In this document: positions 7,041 through 14,722 of the stretch, piece after piece
Numbering within the stretch: position 1 is the stretch's first letter
How the letters are laid out: each line of letters opens with the position of its first letter
DNA from: CAUTVF01 sp963541805
GTDB taxonomy: Bacteria; Pseudomonadota; Alphaproteobacteria; Rs-D84; CASDRH01
Reading direction: 5' to 3'
Assembly: GCA_963541805.1 (NCBI GenBank)
Contig: CAUTVF010000011.1
Span: 1 to 19,908, forward strand
Length of the DNA stretch: 19,908 nucleotides
Notes under the pieces: model-generated
Databases searched by the model: none
What the model was told of the DNA's origin: nothing
The model's input: only the letters and a program-made list of their open reading frames with translations
Translations under genes and position numbers: made by a program

Positions 7041-7430
7041 TTAGACAGCAATCTTTTTATTTTTGCAAATCAATTTACCTTCACTATTGACTTTACAAAG
7101 GCCTGCCTCTATCAGTTTATTTCTTGCCTCTGTGAATATCATTGTCTTAATTTTATTTGCAATTTCTTTGTTATCTTGATTTGTGATATCGTCATTAAAT
7201 GTTTCATTACGTATTTGTAGACAAGTATATGCTCCAATCAGATCTTCATATGGTAGAGATTCAATACATCCGGTGTTTTTACAGGTTGTTTTATTGCTTA
7301 AAACCTGTTTTAAATTAACGACATCAGAGTCTTTGTTAACCCATACAATATCTTCTAAAACTAAGTCGATTGTATTCATTAAAACACTCATGCTTTTCGT
7401 GTTATATTTTTCTGCTTTTGTATTGTCCAT
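7041..7430 (-). CDS. Hypothetical protein, unrecognised
   Basis: I do not recognise this family. From ATG 7430 the product is 129 residues, mostly polar and charged, with no signal peptide or membrane segment. It has five cysteines, in CKNTGC, YTCLQ, GLCK and LICK. The C-terminal half (EARNKLIEAGLCKVNSEGK onward) looks like a helix followed by a small Cys-containing hairpin. An upstream TTG at 7508 would add 26 residues, but it falls inside the putative promoter. ATG 7430 has GGTAGG upstream at reasonable spacing. The gene converges on ffs, its stop codon touching the ffs U tract, and is divergent from mraZ. It is the only gene here with no evident envelope or information-processing role, and it may be a small lineage-specific or spurious ORF. 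Confidence 0.5.
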   Translation of the reverse strand: MDNTKAEKYNTKSMSVLMNTIDLVLEDIVWVNKDSDVVNLKQVLSNKTTCKNTGCIESLPYEDLIGAYTCLQIRNETFNDDITNQDNKEIANKIKTMIFTEARNKLIEAGLCKVNSEGKLICKNKKIAV

Positions 7431-7498
7431 TTTCTGCCTACCTATGATGATTCCCTTATTTTCAAGCAGCTTTAAAAATAACTGCTTCTCACTTCGAC

Positions 7499-7528
7499 CT
7501 TGTATCAAAGAAATGATTCCTGTGTCAA
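7499..7528 (-). promoter_or_regulatory. Possible promoter of the hypothetical gene
   Basis: On the minus strand there is a perfect TTGACA (7528-7523), an 18-bp spacer and TACAAG (7504-7499, four of six). Transcription would begin near 7492 and leave a leader of about 60 nt before ATG 7430. It is back to back with the mraZ promoter, about 55 bp away. Confidence 0.35.
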
Positions 7529-7577
7529 GTAAAAAATGTCATGAAAAGTATTATTATCCCATATTTTTTTATAAAAA

Positions 7578-7588
7578 TGTCATTGACA
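7578..7588 (+). promoter_or_regulatory. Palindrome TGTCA-T-TGACA over the mraZ -35 box, possible operator
   Basis: TGTCATTGACA is a perfect 5-bp inverted repeat with one central base, and its right arm lies inside the -35 box of the mraZ promoter. The longer string AAAAATGTCAT (7573-7583) occurs again at 7532-7542, 41 bp upstream, where the second arm is degenerate. It could be an operator for an unidentified repressor; the sequence does not name the factor. Confidence 0.3.
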
Positions 7589-7611
7589 GGCATTTAAAGG
7601 TAATTTATAAC
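7583..7611 (+). promoter_or_regulatory. mraZ / dcw cluster promoter
   Basis: TTGACA (7583-7588) is a perfect -35, followed by a 17-bp spacer and TATAAC (7606-7611, five of six). This is one of the best sigma70-type promoters in the window. Transcription would start near 7618, giving a leader of about 26 nt before the mraZ ATG. It is well placed to drive mraZ and the tightly packed genes behind it. Confidence 0.75.
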
Positions 7612-7643
7612 GGAGTATGTAAAAATTATGTTAGAGAGTAGTT

Positions 7644-8108
7644 ATGACCTTGTTTTTATCTTCATTTGAAAATAAAATTGATAAAAAGGGGCGGGTTTCT
7701 GTGCCATCTACCTTTAGGAATGCGATTAAAAATGAAGAGTTTCAGGGTGTTATTTTGTACCGTTCATTTACTTCAAAGTGTATAGAGGGTTGTACGATAT
7801 CTCGTATGCAGGAATTATCGGATGCAACGGATAGCCTTAACCTTTTTTCCAAAGAACAGTCAGAACTTGCAACACTAATATTTGCAGGGGCAAGGGAATT
7901 GCCTTTTGACGTTGCGGGCAGAATAATTATTCCAGCTGATATGTTAAAGGATGTCGAGATAAAAGACAGTGCTTTATTTGTTGGTATAGGTAAAACATTC
8001 CAAATATGGAATAAGGAGGAGTTCAGTAAAATTCAAAAGTTATCTATTGAGCAAGCAAAAAAAATTCCTCCTTCTTTAAAACTAAATAAGGGATCATTAA
8101 AAATCTAA
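7644..8108 (+). CDS. mraZ: Transcriptional regulator MraZ
   Basis: MraZ (154 residues, normal size) is a DNA-binding protein with two SpoVT/AbrB-like domains that forms rings and controls the dcw operon. The two diagnostic loops are DKKGRVSVP at 13-21 and DVAGRIIIP at 89-97. The second is preceded by FAGARELPF, as is usual. It is the first gene of the dcw cluster, directly behind a strong promoter. The Shine-Dalgarno is weak (AGAGAG upstream). The TGGG-type repeats bound by E. coli MraZ are not evident upstream, so autoregulation, if present, would use another site. Confidence 0.96.
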   Translation: MTLFLSSFENKIDKKGRVSVPSTFRNAIKNEEFQGVILYRSFTSKCIEGCTISRMQELSDATDSLNLFSKEQSELATLIFAGARELPFDVAGRIIIPADMLKDVEIKDSALFVGIGKTFQIWNKEEFSKIQKLSIEQAKKIPPSLKLNKGSLKI

Positions 8109-8123
8109 TTTATTAAATTGAAG

Positions 8124-8987
8124 ATGGAAAAATTTAGTCATGTTCCAGTTTTATTAAAAGAATCAATTGATTCTATTAAATTAAAAGATAATGGAATTTA
8201 TGTTGATGCTACATTTGGAGCGGGTGGTTATAGTCGTGAAATATTGTGTAGAAATTCGACATGTAAAGTAATTGCATTCGATAGGGATAAAAGTGTAAAA
8301 CATTTTGCCGATGAATTAAATAAAGAGTATTCTGAACGTTTTAAATTTGTAAATGATAATTTTTCAAAAATTTGTGACTATGTAGATGTTGAAATTGATG
8401 GAGCTGTTTTTGATGTAGGTGTTTCGTCTATGCAGATTGATGATTCAAATAGAGGTTTTTCATATACCAAAAATGGTCCTTTAGATATGAGAATGGACGA
8501 TAGAGAGCGGTTGACGGCATATGATATTATTAAATCTTTTTCTGAAAGTGAGTTATCAGATATACTTTACAATTATGGGGAAGAAAAAAGAGCAAAATAT
8601 TTGGCAAATAAAATAGTAAAATGTAGACAAATTAAAGATATTAAAACAACGTTAGATTTAGTAGATGTAATATCATCATGTGTTCAATTTAAATATAAGA
8701 TGTCCTGTATTAAACGTGTATTCCAAGCATTAAGAATATATGTAAACAATGAATTAAATGAGTTGCAATATTCAATAGGTGCTGTTTCAAAAATTATTAA
8801 AAGTGGTGGAGTCTTATCAGTGATATCGTTTCATTCTTTAGAAGATAGAATTGTTAAAAATTTCTTTATAAATCAAAAAGATATATTTAAAAACATTCAA
8901 AAAAGGGTTATAATTCCGCGTAAAGAGGAGATTAAAAATAACTCTCGTAGTGCGTCTGCAAAATTACGCTATGCTGAAAAAATATAA
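8124..8987 (+). CDS. rsmH: 16S rRNA (cytosine(1402)-N(4))-methyltransferase RsmH (MraW)
   Basis: RsmH methylates N4 of C1402 in the 16S rRNA decoding centre using S-adenosylmethionine. The protein from ATG 8124 is 287 residues. It shows the SAM loop DATFGAGGYS at 28-37, FDRDKS at 52-57, the family hallmark DVGVSSMQIDDSNRGFSY from about 97, and SFHSLEDR at 235-242. The C-terminus ends SASAKLRYAEKI. A TTG at 8118 is in frame, but ATG 8124 fits the usual N-terminus (HVPVLLKES) better. It lies 15 bp after mraZ, the standard dcw order. Confidence 0.97.
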   Translation: MEKFSHVPVLLKESIDSIKLKDNGIYVDATFGAGGYSREILCRNSTCKVIAFDRDKSVKHFADELNKEYSERFKFVNDNFSKICDYVDVEIDGAVFDVGVSSMQIDDSNRGFSYTKNGPLDMRMDDRERLTAYDIIKSFSESELSDILYNYGEEKRAKYLANKIVKCRQIKDIKTTLDLVDVISSCVQFKYKMSCIKRVFQALRIYVNNELNELQYSIGAVSKIIKSGGVLSVISFHSLEDRIVKNFFINQKDIFKNIQKRVIIPRKEEIKNNSRSASAKLRYAEKI

Positions 8988-8989
8988 AA

Positions 8990-9316
8990 ATGTTAAAGTT
9001 AGTATCACAATTTTTAAGAATAGCAAAAAATATTGCTGATAGTAATCCATATTTTGTTTTGAAAATATCAACTGGAATAATGCTATCGATTATTATATTG
9101 ATGTTTGTTATACAATATAATAATACGGTTCTAGATAAGAAACAAAAACATATGAATAAGGTTATATTACGAATTGAAAATGATATAAAAGTTTTAACAT
9201 CTGAATATGTTTCTTTAATATCTCCATATAAATTAAAACAACTAAGTAATATATATTTACCTTCTTTTGAAAATATTAAAATATCTGATAAAGTAAGTGT
9301 AAAGCAATTTAAGTAA
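8990..9316 (+). CDS. ftsL: Cell division protein FtsL-like
   Basis: This short bitopic membrane protein (108 residues) has a cytoplasmic tail of about 23 residues, one membrane segment (about 25-43), then a periplasmic region with a coiled-coil stretch (about 45-76) and a C-terminal SPYKLKQLSNIYL segment typical of FtsL. FtsL joins FtsB and FtsQ in the divisome complex that activates FtsWI. Sequence conservation in the family is poor. The call rests on size, topology and position between rsmH and ftsI, 2 bp after the former and 1 bp before the latter. Confidence 0.8.
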   Translation: MLKLVSQFLRIAKNIADSNPYFVLKISTGIMLSIIILMFVIQYNNTVLDKKQKHMNKVILRIENDIKVLTSEYVSLISPYKLKQLSNIYLPSFENIKISDKVSVKQFK

Positions 9317-9317
9317 T

Positions 9318-11003
9318 ATGAAATTTAACCAAATTGATCCTAATAAAGATGTTTCATACCATTTTATTAATAGAAAATTAAAAAAAAATGGTGGATATGT
9401 ACACAGTAGACTGTATGTTATGAACATATTTATTGCTTTGACATGTATATTTATTTGTTCTGTCATAGTTAACTTGTTATTACATAATATCAAACTACCT
9501 TCATTTACTTATGGATTGTATAAACGAGAGAAAACTCAAGTAAATAAAGTGCGACGAGATATAACAGATCGACATGGAATTAAAATAGTAATGTCGATAC
9601 CATCATTAAATCTATGTGCTAATAGTCGTAAAATAAAAAATCCTGAAGAAATTGCGAAAAAATTAATTAAAATATTCCCTGAATTATCATATTCTGAGCT
9701 AGTTAAGATTTTTAAAAATAAAAAATCGTTTACATATATTAAAAGACAAATACCAATAAGATTAAAAAATTTAATTAATAAAATAGAGGATGAAGGTATT
9801 TTTTTGGAAAATACTTATGAGCGGGTATATCCTCATGATGAATTGTTTGCACATGTGATAGGTAATGTTGATATTGATAATAACGGGATATCTGGTGTTG
9901 AAAGAGGTTTGAACGATATCATTTTAAAAGATACTAGCAAGCCTGTGGTGCTATCTCTGGATACTCAATTACAGGAAATTATTAGAAATTCTTTATTAGA
10001 TGGTTTGGTCAAATATGGTGCAAAAAGTGCTGCTGCTATTCTTATGAATGTGCATACTGGAGAAATTTTATCTCTTGTATCTCTTCCTGATTATAATCTA
10101 AAGCATTCAACAATTTTTTTAAAAGATTCCAGGTATAATAATCATATCACTTTCGATGTTTATGAGCATGGTTCAGTATTTAAAGTTTTTACGTCTGCTC
10201 TTGCAATTGATAATGGGTTTACAGATGTTGACCCAATTCCTGTTTATGATGTTGGGACACCGTTTAAAATTGGGAATAGAACAATAAGAGAAGAATTTAT
10301 TTTTCAAAAATATGTAAAATTTTCTGATATTTTAATTAAATCATCTAACATTGCTTCTGCAAAAGTTGGTTTGGAATTGGGGGCGGATAAACAACAGAGA
10401 TTTTATAAAAAACTTGGTTTTTTTGATTATATGAGAAATATAGAAGTTCCTGAAATTGGAAGGCCAATTTATAAAACATCTGATAAATGGGATAGTGAGG
10501 CAGTTGCAACAGTTGCATATGGTTACGGTTTGGCGGTTACACCACTGCATACAATTGTTGCATTTAATACTGTCGTTAATAATGGAATATTGTTATATCC
10601 AACTTTAATGAAAATAAATACGAAAAATATTAATCCAGAGAGGAACTTTTTGAAAAATAATGATAGATTGGTATCTCTATCTACATCAAAATTATTAAGG
10701 AAGTGGCTTCGTGAAACGGTTACAAAAAATAATAAAAGATATGTTGATTCTGGGGGAATAAAAATTGGCGGCAAGACAGGAACGTCAGAAAAATTAATTG
10801 ATGGTGTTTATAAAAATGATTTATTAAGAACTTTTTTTATAATTGCTTTTCCAATTGATAACCCTAAATATTCAATGTTAGTTTTACTTGATGAACCGAC
10901 AAAAAATGAAAATGGAATAATGTGTCGCTTATCTGGTTGTAATGTTGTTCCTCTTACAAAGGAGATTTTAAAAAAACTTGCCGTTTATTTGGTATTGGAT
11001 TAA
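9318..11003 (+). CDS. ftsI: Peptidoglycan D,D-transpeptidase FtsI (PBP3)
   Basis: FtsI is the septal class B penicillin-binding protein that crosslinks peptidoglycan made by FtsW. The protein (561 residues) has a membrane anchor at about 33-54, a pedestal domain beginning RRDITDRHG near 79, and ISGVERGLND at 191-200. The transpeptidase domain has SVFK at 286-289 (nucleophile Ser286), SSN at 342-344 and KTGT at 486-489. The motif order and spacing are intact, so it should be active and beta-lactam binding. It starts 1 bp after ftsL. Confidence 0.97.
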   Translation: MKFNQIDPNKDVSYHFINRKLKKNGGYVHSRLYVMNIFIALTCIFICSVIVNLLLHNIKLPSFTYGLYKREKTQVNKVRRDITDRHGIKIVMSIPSLNLCANSRKIKNPEEIAKKLIKIFPELSYSELVKIFKNKKSFTYIKRQIPIRLKNLINKIEDEGIFLENTYERVYPHDELFAHVIGNVDIDNNGISGVERGLNDIILKDTSKPVVLSLDTQLQEIIRNSLLDGLVKYGAKSAAAILMNVHTGEILSLVSLPDYNLKHSTIFLKDSRYNNHITFDVYEHGSVFKVFTSALAIDNGFTDVDPIPVYDVGTPFKIGNRTIREEFIFQKYVKFSDILIKSSNIASAKVGLELGADKQQRFYKKLGFFDYMRNIEVPEIGRPIYKTSDKWDSEAVATVAYGYGLAVTPLHTIVAFNTVVNNGILLYPTLMKINTKNINPERNFLKNNDRLVSLSTSKLLRKWLRETVTKNNKRYVDSGGIKIGGKTGTSEKLIDGVYKNDLLRTFFIIAFPIDNPKYSMLVLLDEPTKNENGIMCRLSGCNVVPLTKEILKKLAVYLVLD

Positions 11004-11062
11004 AATATAGCCCGCTTGTTATCAGTTAGTAATAGTGGTATTTAGGTTATAAAGGGTAGAAA

Positions 11063-12160
11063 ATGTTTTATTATTTTTTTGTGCAATCTGTTGACCATGT
11101 ATTTTTTTTTGAAAATTTATTTAAATATATATCATTTAGATCTGGTGGAGCACTTTTAACAGCATTTGTATTATTTTTAATTTTAGGTAAACAGTTTATC
11201 TCTTTTATAAAGATGCTGCAAGTGAATGGACAACCAATACGAGATTCTGGATTAATTCCTAGTAATCACATATTGAAAAGTGGAACTCCAACTATGGGGG
11301 GATTGTTAATTGTTTTTGTGTTTATTATTTCTGTTTTACTTTGGAGCAATTTAGATAATAAGTTTGTTCCAATAATTTTACTTTTATCAACAGCTTTTTG
11401 TGGCATTGGTTTTTATGATGATTTTTTAAAGATTAAGAAAAAAAACGCATATGCGTTAAGTAAGCGATTTAGAATTATTGCAGAAATTCTAGCAGCTTTG
11501 GTTGCAGTTTTTTTTATAATGAATAGCTTACCGAACGGGCTTAACACATCGATTTTTGTTCCATTTAGTAAAAATTTAGTAATAGATTATGGTTTATGGT
11601 TATTTCTTCCGTTTGGAGTTTTTGTAATTATTGGATCAGCAAATGCTGTTAATATTACGGATGGTTTAGATGGCTTATCTTCTTTGATGTCAATTAATGT
11701 AGCTACAGTTTTATTAATTTTATCTTATATTTTAGGACGTTTTGATTATTCAATGTATTTGCATTTTCCAAATATTGTTGGCGCTTCTGAATTGTCTATA
11801 GTGATGGCTTCATTAATCGGATCTTTGCTGGGTTTTTTATGGTTTAATTCCAAGCCAGCTCAGATATTTATGGGGGATACTGGGTCTCTTGCAATTGGTG
11901 CGGTGCTTGCAGGTATAGCAGTGATATTGAAAGTTGAGTTTATATTTGCAATTGCAGCTTTTGTTTTAATAGTGGAAACTTTGTCAAGTTTGTTACAAAT
12001 AATTTATATTAATTTTTTTCATAAAAAGATATTACTTATGGCGCCTTTGCATCATCATTTTGAGATGAAAGGTGTGAAAGAAGAAAAAATTGTTATGCGG
12101 TTTTGGATAGTTTCAATAATTTGTTCTTTAATAGCTTTATCAACTTTAAAAATAAGGTAG
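11063..12160 (+). CDS. mraY: Phospho-N-acetylmuramoyl-pentapeptide-transferase (MraY)
   Basis: MraY makes lipid I by moving phospho-MurNAc-pentapeptide from UDP to undecaprenyl phosphate in the inner membrane. The product (365 residues) is polytopic, with PTMGG at 76-80, the Mg-binding Asp pair D119-D120, NITDGLDGL at 197-205, FMGDTGS at 269-275, and PLHHHFEMKG at 328-337. All catalytic blocks are present. AAAGGGTAG precedes the start. The 59-bp gap before it contains no gene; in the common dcw order murE and murF lie at this point. Confidence 0.98.
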   Translation: MFYYFFVQSVDHVFFFENLFKYISFRSGGALLTAFVLFLILGKQFISFIKMLQVNGQPIRDSGLIPSNHILKSGTPTMGGLLIVFVFIISVLLWSNLDNKFVPIILLLSTAFCGIGFYDDFLKIKKKNAYALSKRFRIIAEILAALVAVFFIMNSLPNGLNTSIFVPFSKNLVIDYGLWLFLPFGVFVIIGSANAVNITDGLDGLSSLMSINVATVLLILSYILGRFDYSMYLHFPNIVGASELSIVMASLIGSLLGFLWFNSKPAQIFMGDTGSLAIGAVLAGIAVILKVEFIFAIAAFVLIVETLSSLLQIIYINFFHKKILLMAPLHHHFEMKGVKEEKIVMRFWIVSIICSLIALSTLKIR

Positions 12161-12163
12161 AAA

Positions 12164-13591
12164 ATGAAAAAAAATGAGAATTTATTTGGTAAGACAATTG
12201 CAGTATATGGGCTAAATAAAACAGGTCTTGCCGTTGCCAAATCATTAAAACAGAATGGAGTATATGTAATTGTATGGGATGATAGTAAGGTGGCTCAAGA
12301 TAATGCAAGTAATCAAGGTTTAATATTAAAAAATTTATACGATTACGATTTTTCTTCTGTTGATTATTTGATATGGTCTCCAGGAATTCCACATACTTTA
12401 CCAAAACCACATCCAATTGCGATAAAAGCAAAACAGGCAGGAGTTGAATTAATATCAGATATAGAGGTGTTTATTAATTTATATCCTAATTATCAATATA
12501 TTGGGGTTACTGGTACGAATGGTAAATCTACAGTGACTGGATTAATACGACATATCTTGGTAAACTCTGGAATCGATTCTGTTTGTGGAGCAAATTATGG
12601 AATTCCTGTTTTTGCTCTTCCAATTTTACCAAAAGGTGGAATATATGTTTTTGAATTGTCTAGCTATCAAATTGAATTAACTCCATCTTTAAATATGTCT
12701 TGTTCTGTTTTGACAAATTTGTCTCCTGATCATTTGGATCGACATGGAAATATGACTGGATATGCTGCGGTTAAGTCCAGAATTTTTGATCGTACAGATA
12801 ATAAAAAGCATTACAATGTAATCTGTATTGATGATAAATTTAGTAAACAGATATTTAATAATGTAGATGAAAAAAATATCACAATTCCTGTTTCTACAAA
12901 ATCTAAGATTAAAGGAATATACGTTACTTCAGATGGTATCTTGACAGATAACTTTTTTGAAAATAATAAAATAATTTTGGATTTGAAAGCCATAACAAAT
13001 TTGCCTGGAAAGCATAATTGGCAAAATATTGCAAATTGTTATGCAGTATCCAAATGTTATAAAATAAGATTGAATAAATTTATTGATGCTCTTAAGTCAT
13101 TTGTTAATCTGGATCATAGAATGGAAAGAGTTATTATACCGAAATGTTTCGATAATATTTTGGTTATAAATGATAGTAAAGGAACTAATGCTGATGCGAC
13201 TCAATATGCAATTGGAGCATATAATGAAATATATTGGATTGCAGGGGGAAAACCAAAAACAGATGGAATCGACCCTTTGTTACATCTGATAAACGATAAA
13301 AAGATTATTCGTGGTTATATGATTGGAGAGTCTACAAAAGCTTTTCATAAATTGCTTAAAAATAAAATTGATTCTTGGCGTTGTTATAATATGAAAAAGG
13401 CTGTTTATAAAGCATTTAAGCATATATTGAGAGATTTGAAAAAAGGTAAAGTAACACATCCAACTTTATTGTTGTCTCCATCGGCTACTTCATGGGATCA
13501 ATATTCTGGCTTTGAAGCTAGAGGAGATGATTTTAAAAAACTTATAAAAGAAGTTTCAGAAAAATATGCCAATAAATATATAAAAAAATAA
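12164..13591 (+). CDS. murD: UDP-N-acetylmuramoyl-L-alanine--D-glutamate ligase (MurD)
   Basis: MurD adds D-glutamate to UDP-MurNAc-L-Ala with ATP in the cytoplasm. The 475-residue protein has the N-terminal UDP-binding domain (IAVYGLNKTGLA from 12) and the central ATP loop GVTGTNGKST at 114-123. NLSPDHLDRH lies at 185-194, followed by a Lys in AAVKSRIF that fits the carbamylated position. The C-terminal domain has NDSKGTNADAT at 336-346 and a LLLSPSATSWDQY block. It begins 3 bp after mraY, with AAGGTAG as ribosome binding site, and overlaps ftsW by 1 bp. Confidence 0.97.
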   Translation: MKKNENLFGKTIAVYGLNKTGLAVAKSLKQNGVYVIVWDDSKVAQDNASNQGLILKNLYDYDFSSVDYLIWSPGIPHTLPKPHPIAIKAKQAGVELISDIEVFINLYPNYQYIGVTGTNGKSTVTGLIRHILVNSGIDSVCGANYGIPVFALPILPKGGIYVFELSSYQIELTPSLNMSCSVLTNLSPDHLDRHGNMTGYAAVKSRIFDRTDNKKHYNVICIDDKFSKQIFNNVDEKNITIPVSTKSKIKGIYVTSDGILTDNFFENNKIILDLKAITNLPGKHNWQNIANCYAVSKCYKIRLNKFIDALKSFVNLDHRMERVIIPKCFDNILVINDSKGTNADATQYAIGAYNEIYWIAGGKPKTDGIDPLLHLINDKKIIRGYMIGESTKAFHKLLKNKIDSWRCYNMKKAVYKAFKHILRDLKKGKVTHPTLLLSPSATSWDQYSGFEARGDDFKKLIKEVSEKYANKYIKK

Positions 13592-14721
13592 TGATACGTA
13601 TTTTATTTTATAATTGGTTTAATCAAATTGATAGACAGTTTCGTGTTTTGTTATCAATTATATTAATAGTTGGTTTTGTAATGGCTTTTTCTGCGTATCC
13701 ATATACGAGAGCAGAATATACATTAATTAAAAAATTTATAACGTATATGCCTGTATCTTTGATATTTATGTATATTATTTCATTTTTTGATAAGAAGAAA
13801 CTTATTATATTTTCTTATTTTGGGTATTTATTGTTTATATTATTGTTATCACTTCGATTTTTGGGAAATACTATTAAGGGATCTACGCGCTGGATATCTA
13901 TATCTTCGTTTACTATTCAACCATCAGAATTATTAAAACCATTTTATGCAATAATAGCAACTGTTTTAATTTTAAGAATGAAAGATGCATTAAGAAAAAA
14001 TGGGACATATAAAACAAAAGATTTTATGATTCCTGCATTATTATACTTTTTTATCACTTCTGTAATTTTACTCAGTATTTATAGGCAGCCGGATATTGGT
14101 ATGACTTTTACATTCATTTCTATAGTTGTGGCACAGCTATTTGTTGCTGGAATTAAATGGAAGTATTTAATGACGCTATTTTTATCTTGTGCGCTGGTTT
14201 TGGCTGCAGGATATTTTCAAAAACAGCACGTAAGAAAACGTATAGATACATTTTTCTTTTCTGTTCCGAATGATTTTGATCAACAAGGTATAGCAATGAG
14301 GGTTATAAAAGAATCTGGAATAACTGGGAAAAGTAATGGGTTGCTATTAAAACAATATGTCCCCGATGTTCATACAGATTTTATTTTTACTGCATTTTGT
14401 GAAAGTTTTGGATTGGTTTTTGGGACGTTGTTAGTAATACTGTTATATTTATTTATAATTAGAGGTTTTAAATTGTTAAGAAAATATCCAGATAATGAAT
14501 TTAATGTAATACTTGGCAGTGGAATATTAGCGTTTTTATATTTTCAAATTACAGTTAATCTGTTTTCCAATCTCAGAATTACTCCGCCAACCGGAATGGT
14601 ATTGCCATTTATTTCATACGGAGGATCTGGATATTTATCTTCATCAATATCTGTTGGGATTCTGTTGTCTTTATTTCGTGTCACCCTGCCAAAAGAATTA
14701 TATATAGAAAGGAATAATTAA
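13591..14721 (+). CDS. ftsW: Septal peptidoglycan glycosyltransferase FtsW
   Basis: FtsW is the SEDS-family lipid II polymerase of the divisome, partner of FtsI. The 376-residue polytopic protein shows NTIKGSTRWI with IQPSEL at 109-114, RQPDIGMTF at 165-173, the long loop with QQGIAMRVIKESG and VHTDFIFTAFCESFG from about 260, and PPTGMVLPFISYGGSG at 332-347. These are the family's most conserved blocks. Its ATG shares the last base of the murD stop, which points to translational coupling. Confidence 0.97.
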   Translation: MIRILFYNWFNQIDRQFRVLLSIILIVGFVMAFSAYPYTRAEYTLIKKFITYMPVSLIFMYIISFFDKKKLIIFSYFGYLLFILLLSLRFLGNTIKGSTRWISISSFTIQPSELLKPFYAIIATVLILRMKDALRKNGTYKTKDFMIPALLYFFITSVILLSIYRQPDIGMTFTFISIVVAQLFVAGIKWKYLMTLFLSCALVLAAGYFQKQHVRKRIDTFFFSVPNDFDQQGIAMRVIKESGITGKSNGLLLKQYVPDVHTDFIFTAFCESFGLVFGTLLVILLYLFIIRGFKLLRKYPDNEFNVILGSGILAFLYFQITVNLFSNLRITPPTGMVLPFISYGGSGYLSSSISVGILLSLFRVTLPKELYIERNN

Positions 14722-14722
14722 C

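Noticed and set aside
7431..7550. Upstream in-frame extension of the unknown ORF reading FLLDTGIIS, resembling the start of PIN-domain (VapC) toxins
   Set aside because: No usable start codon precedes it, it overlaps the putative promoter, and the rest of the ORF shows no PIN-domain acidic residues in the expected order.
7509..7643. MraZ binding repeats (TGGG type) upstream of mraZ
   Set aside because: Only one TGGG (minus strand, near 7556) is present and there is no regularly spaced repeat.
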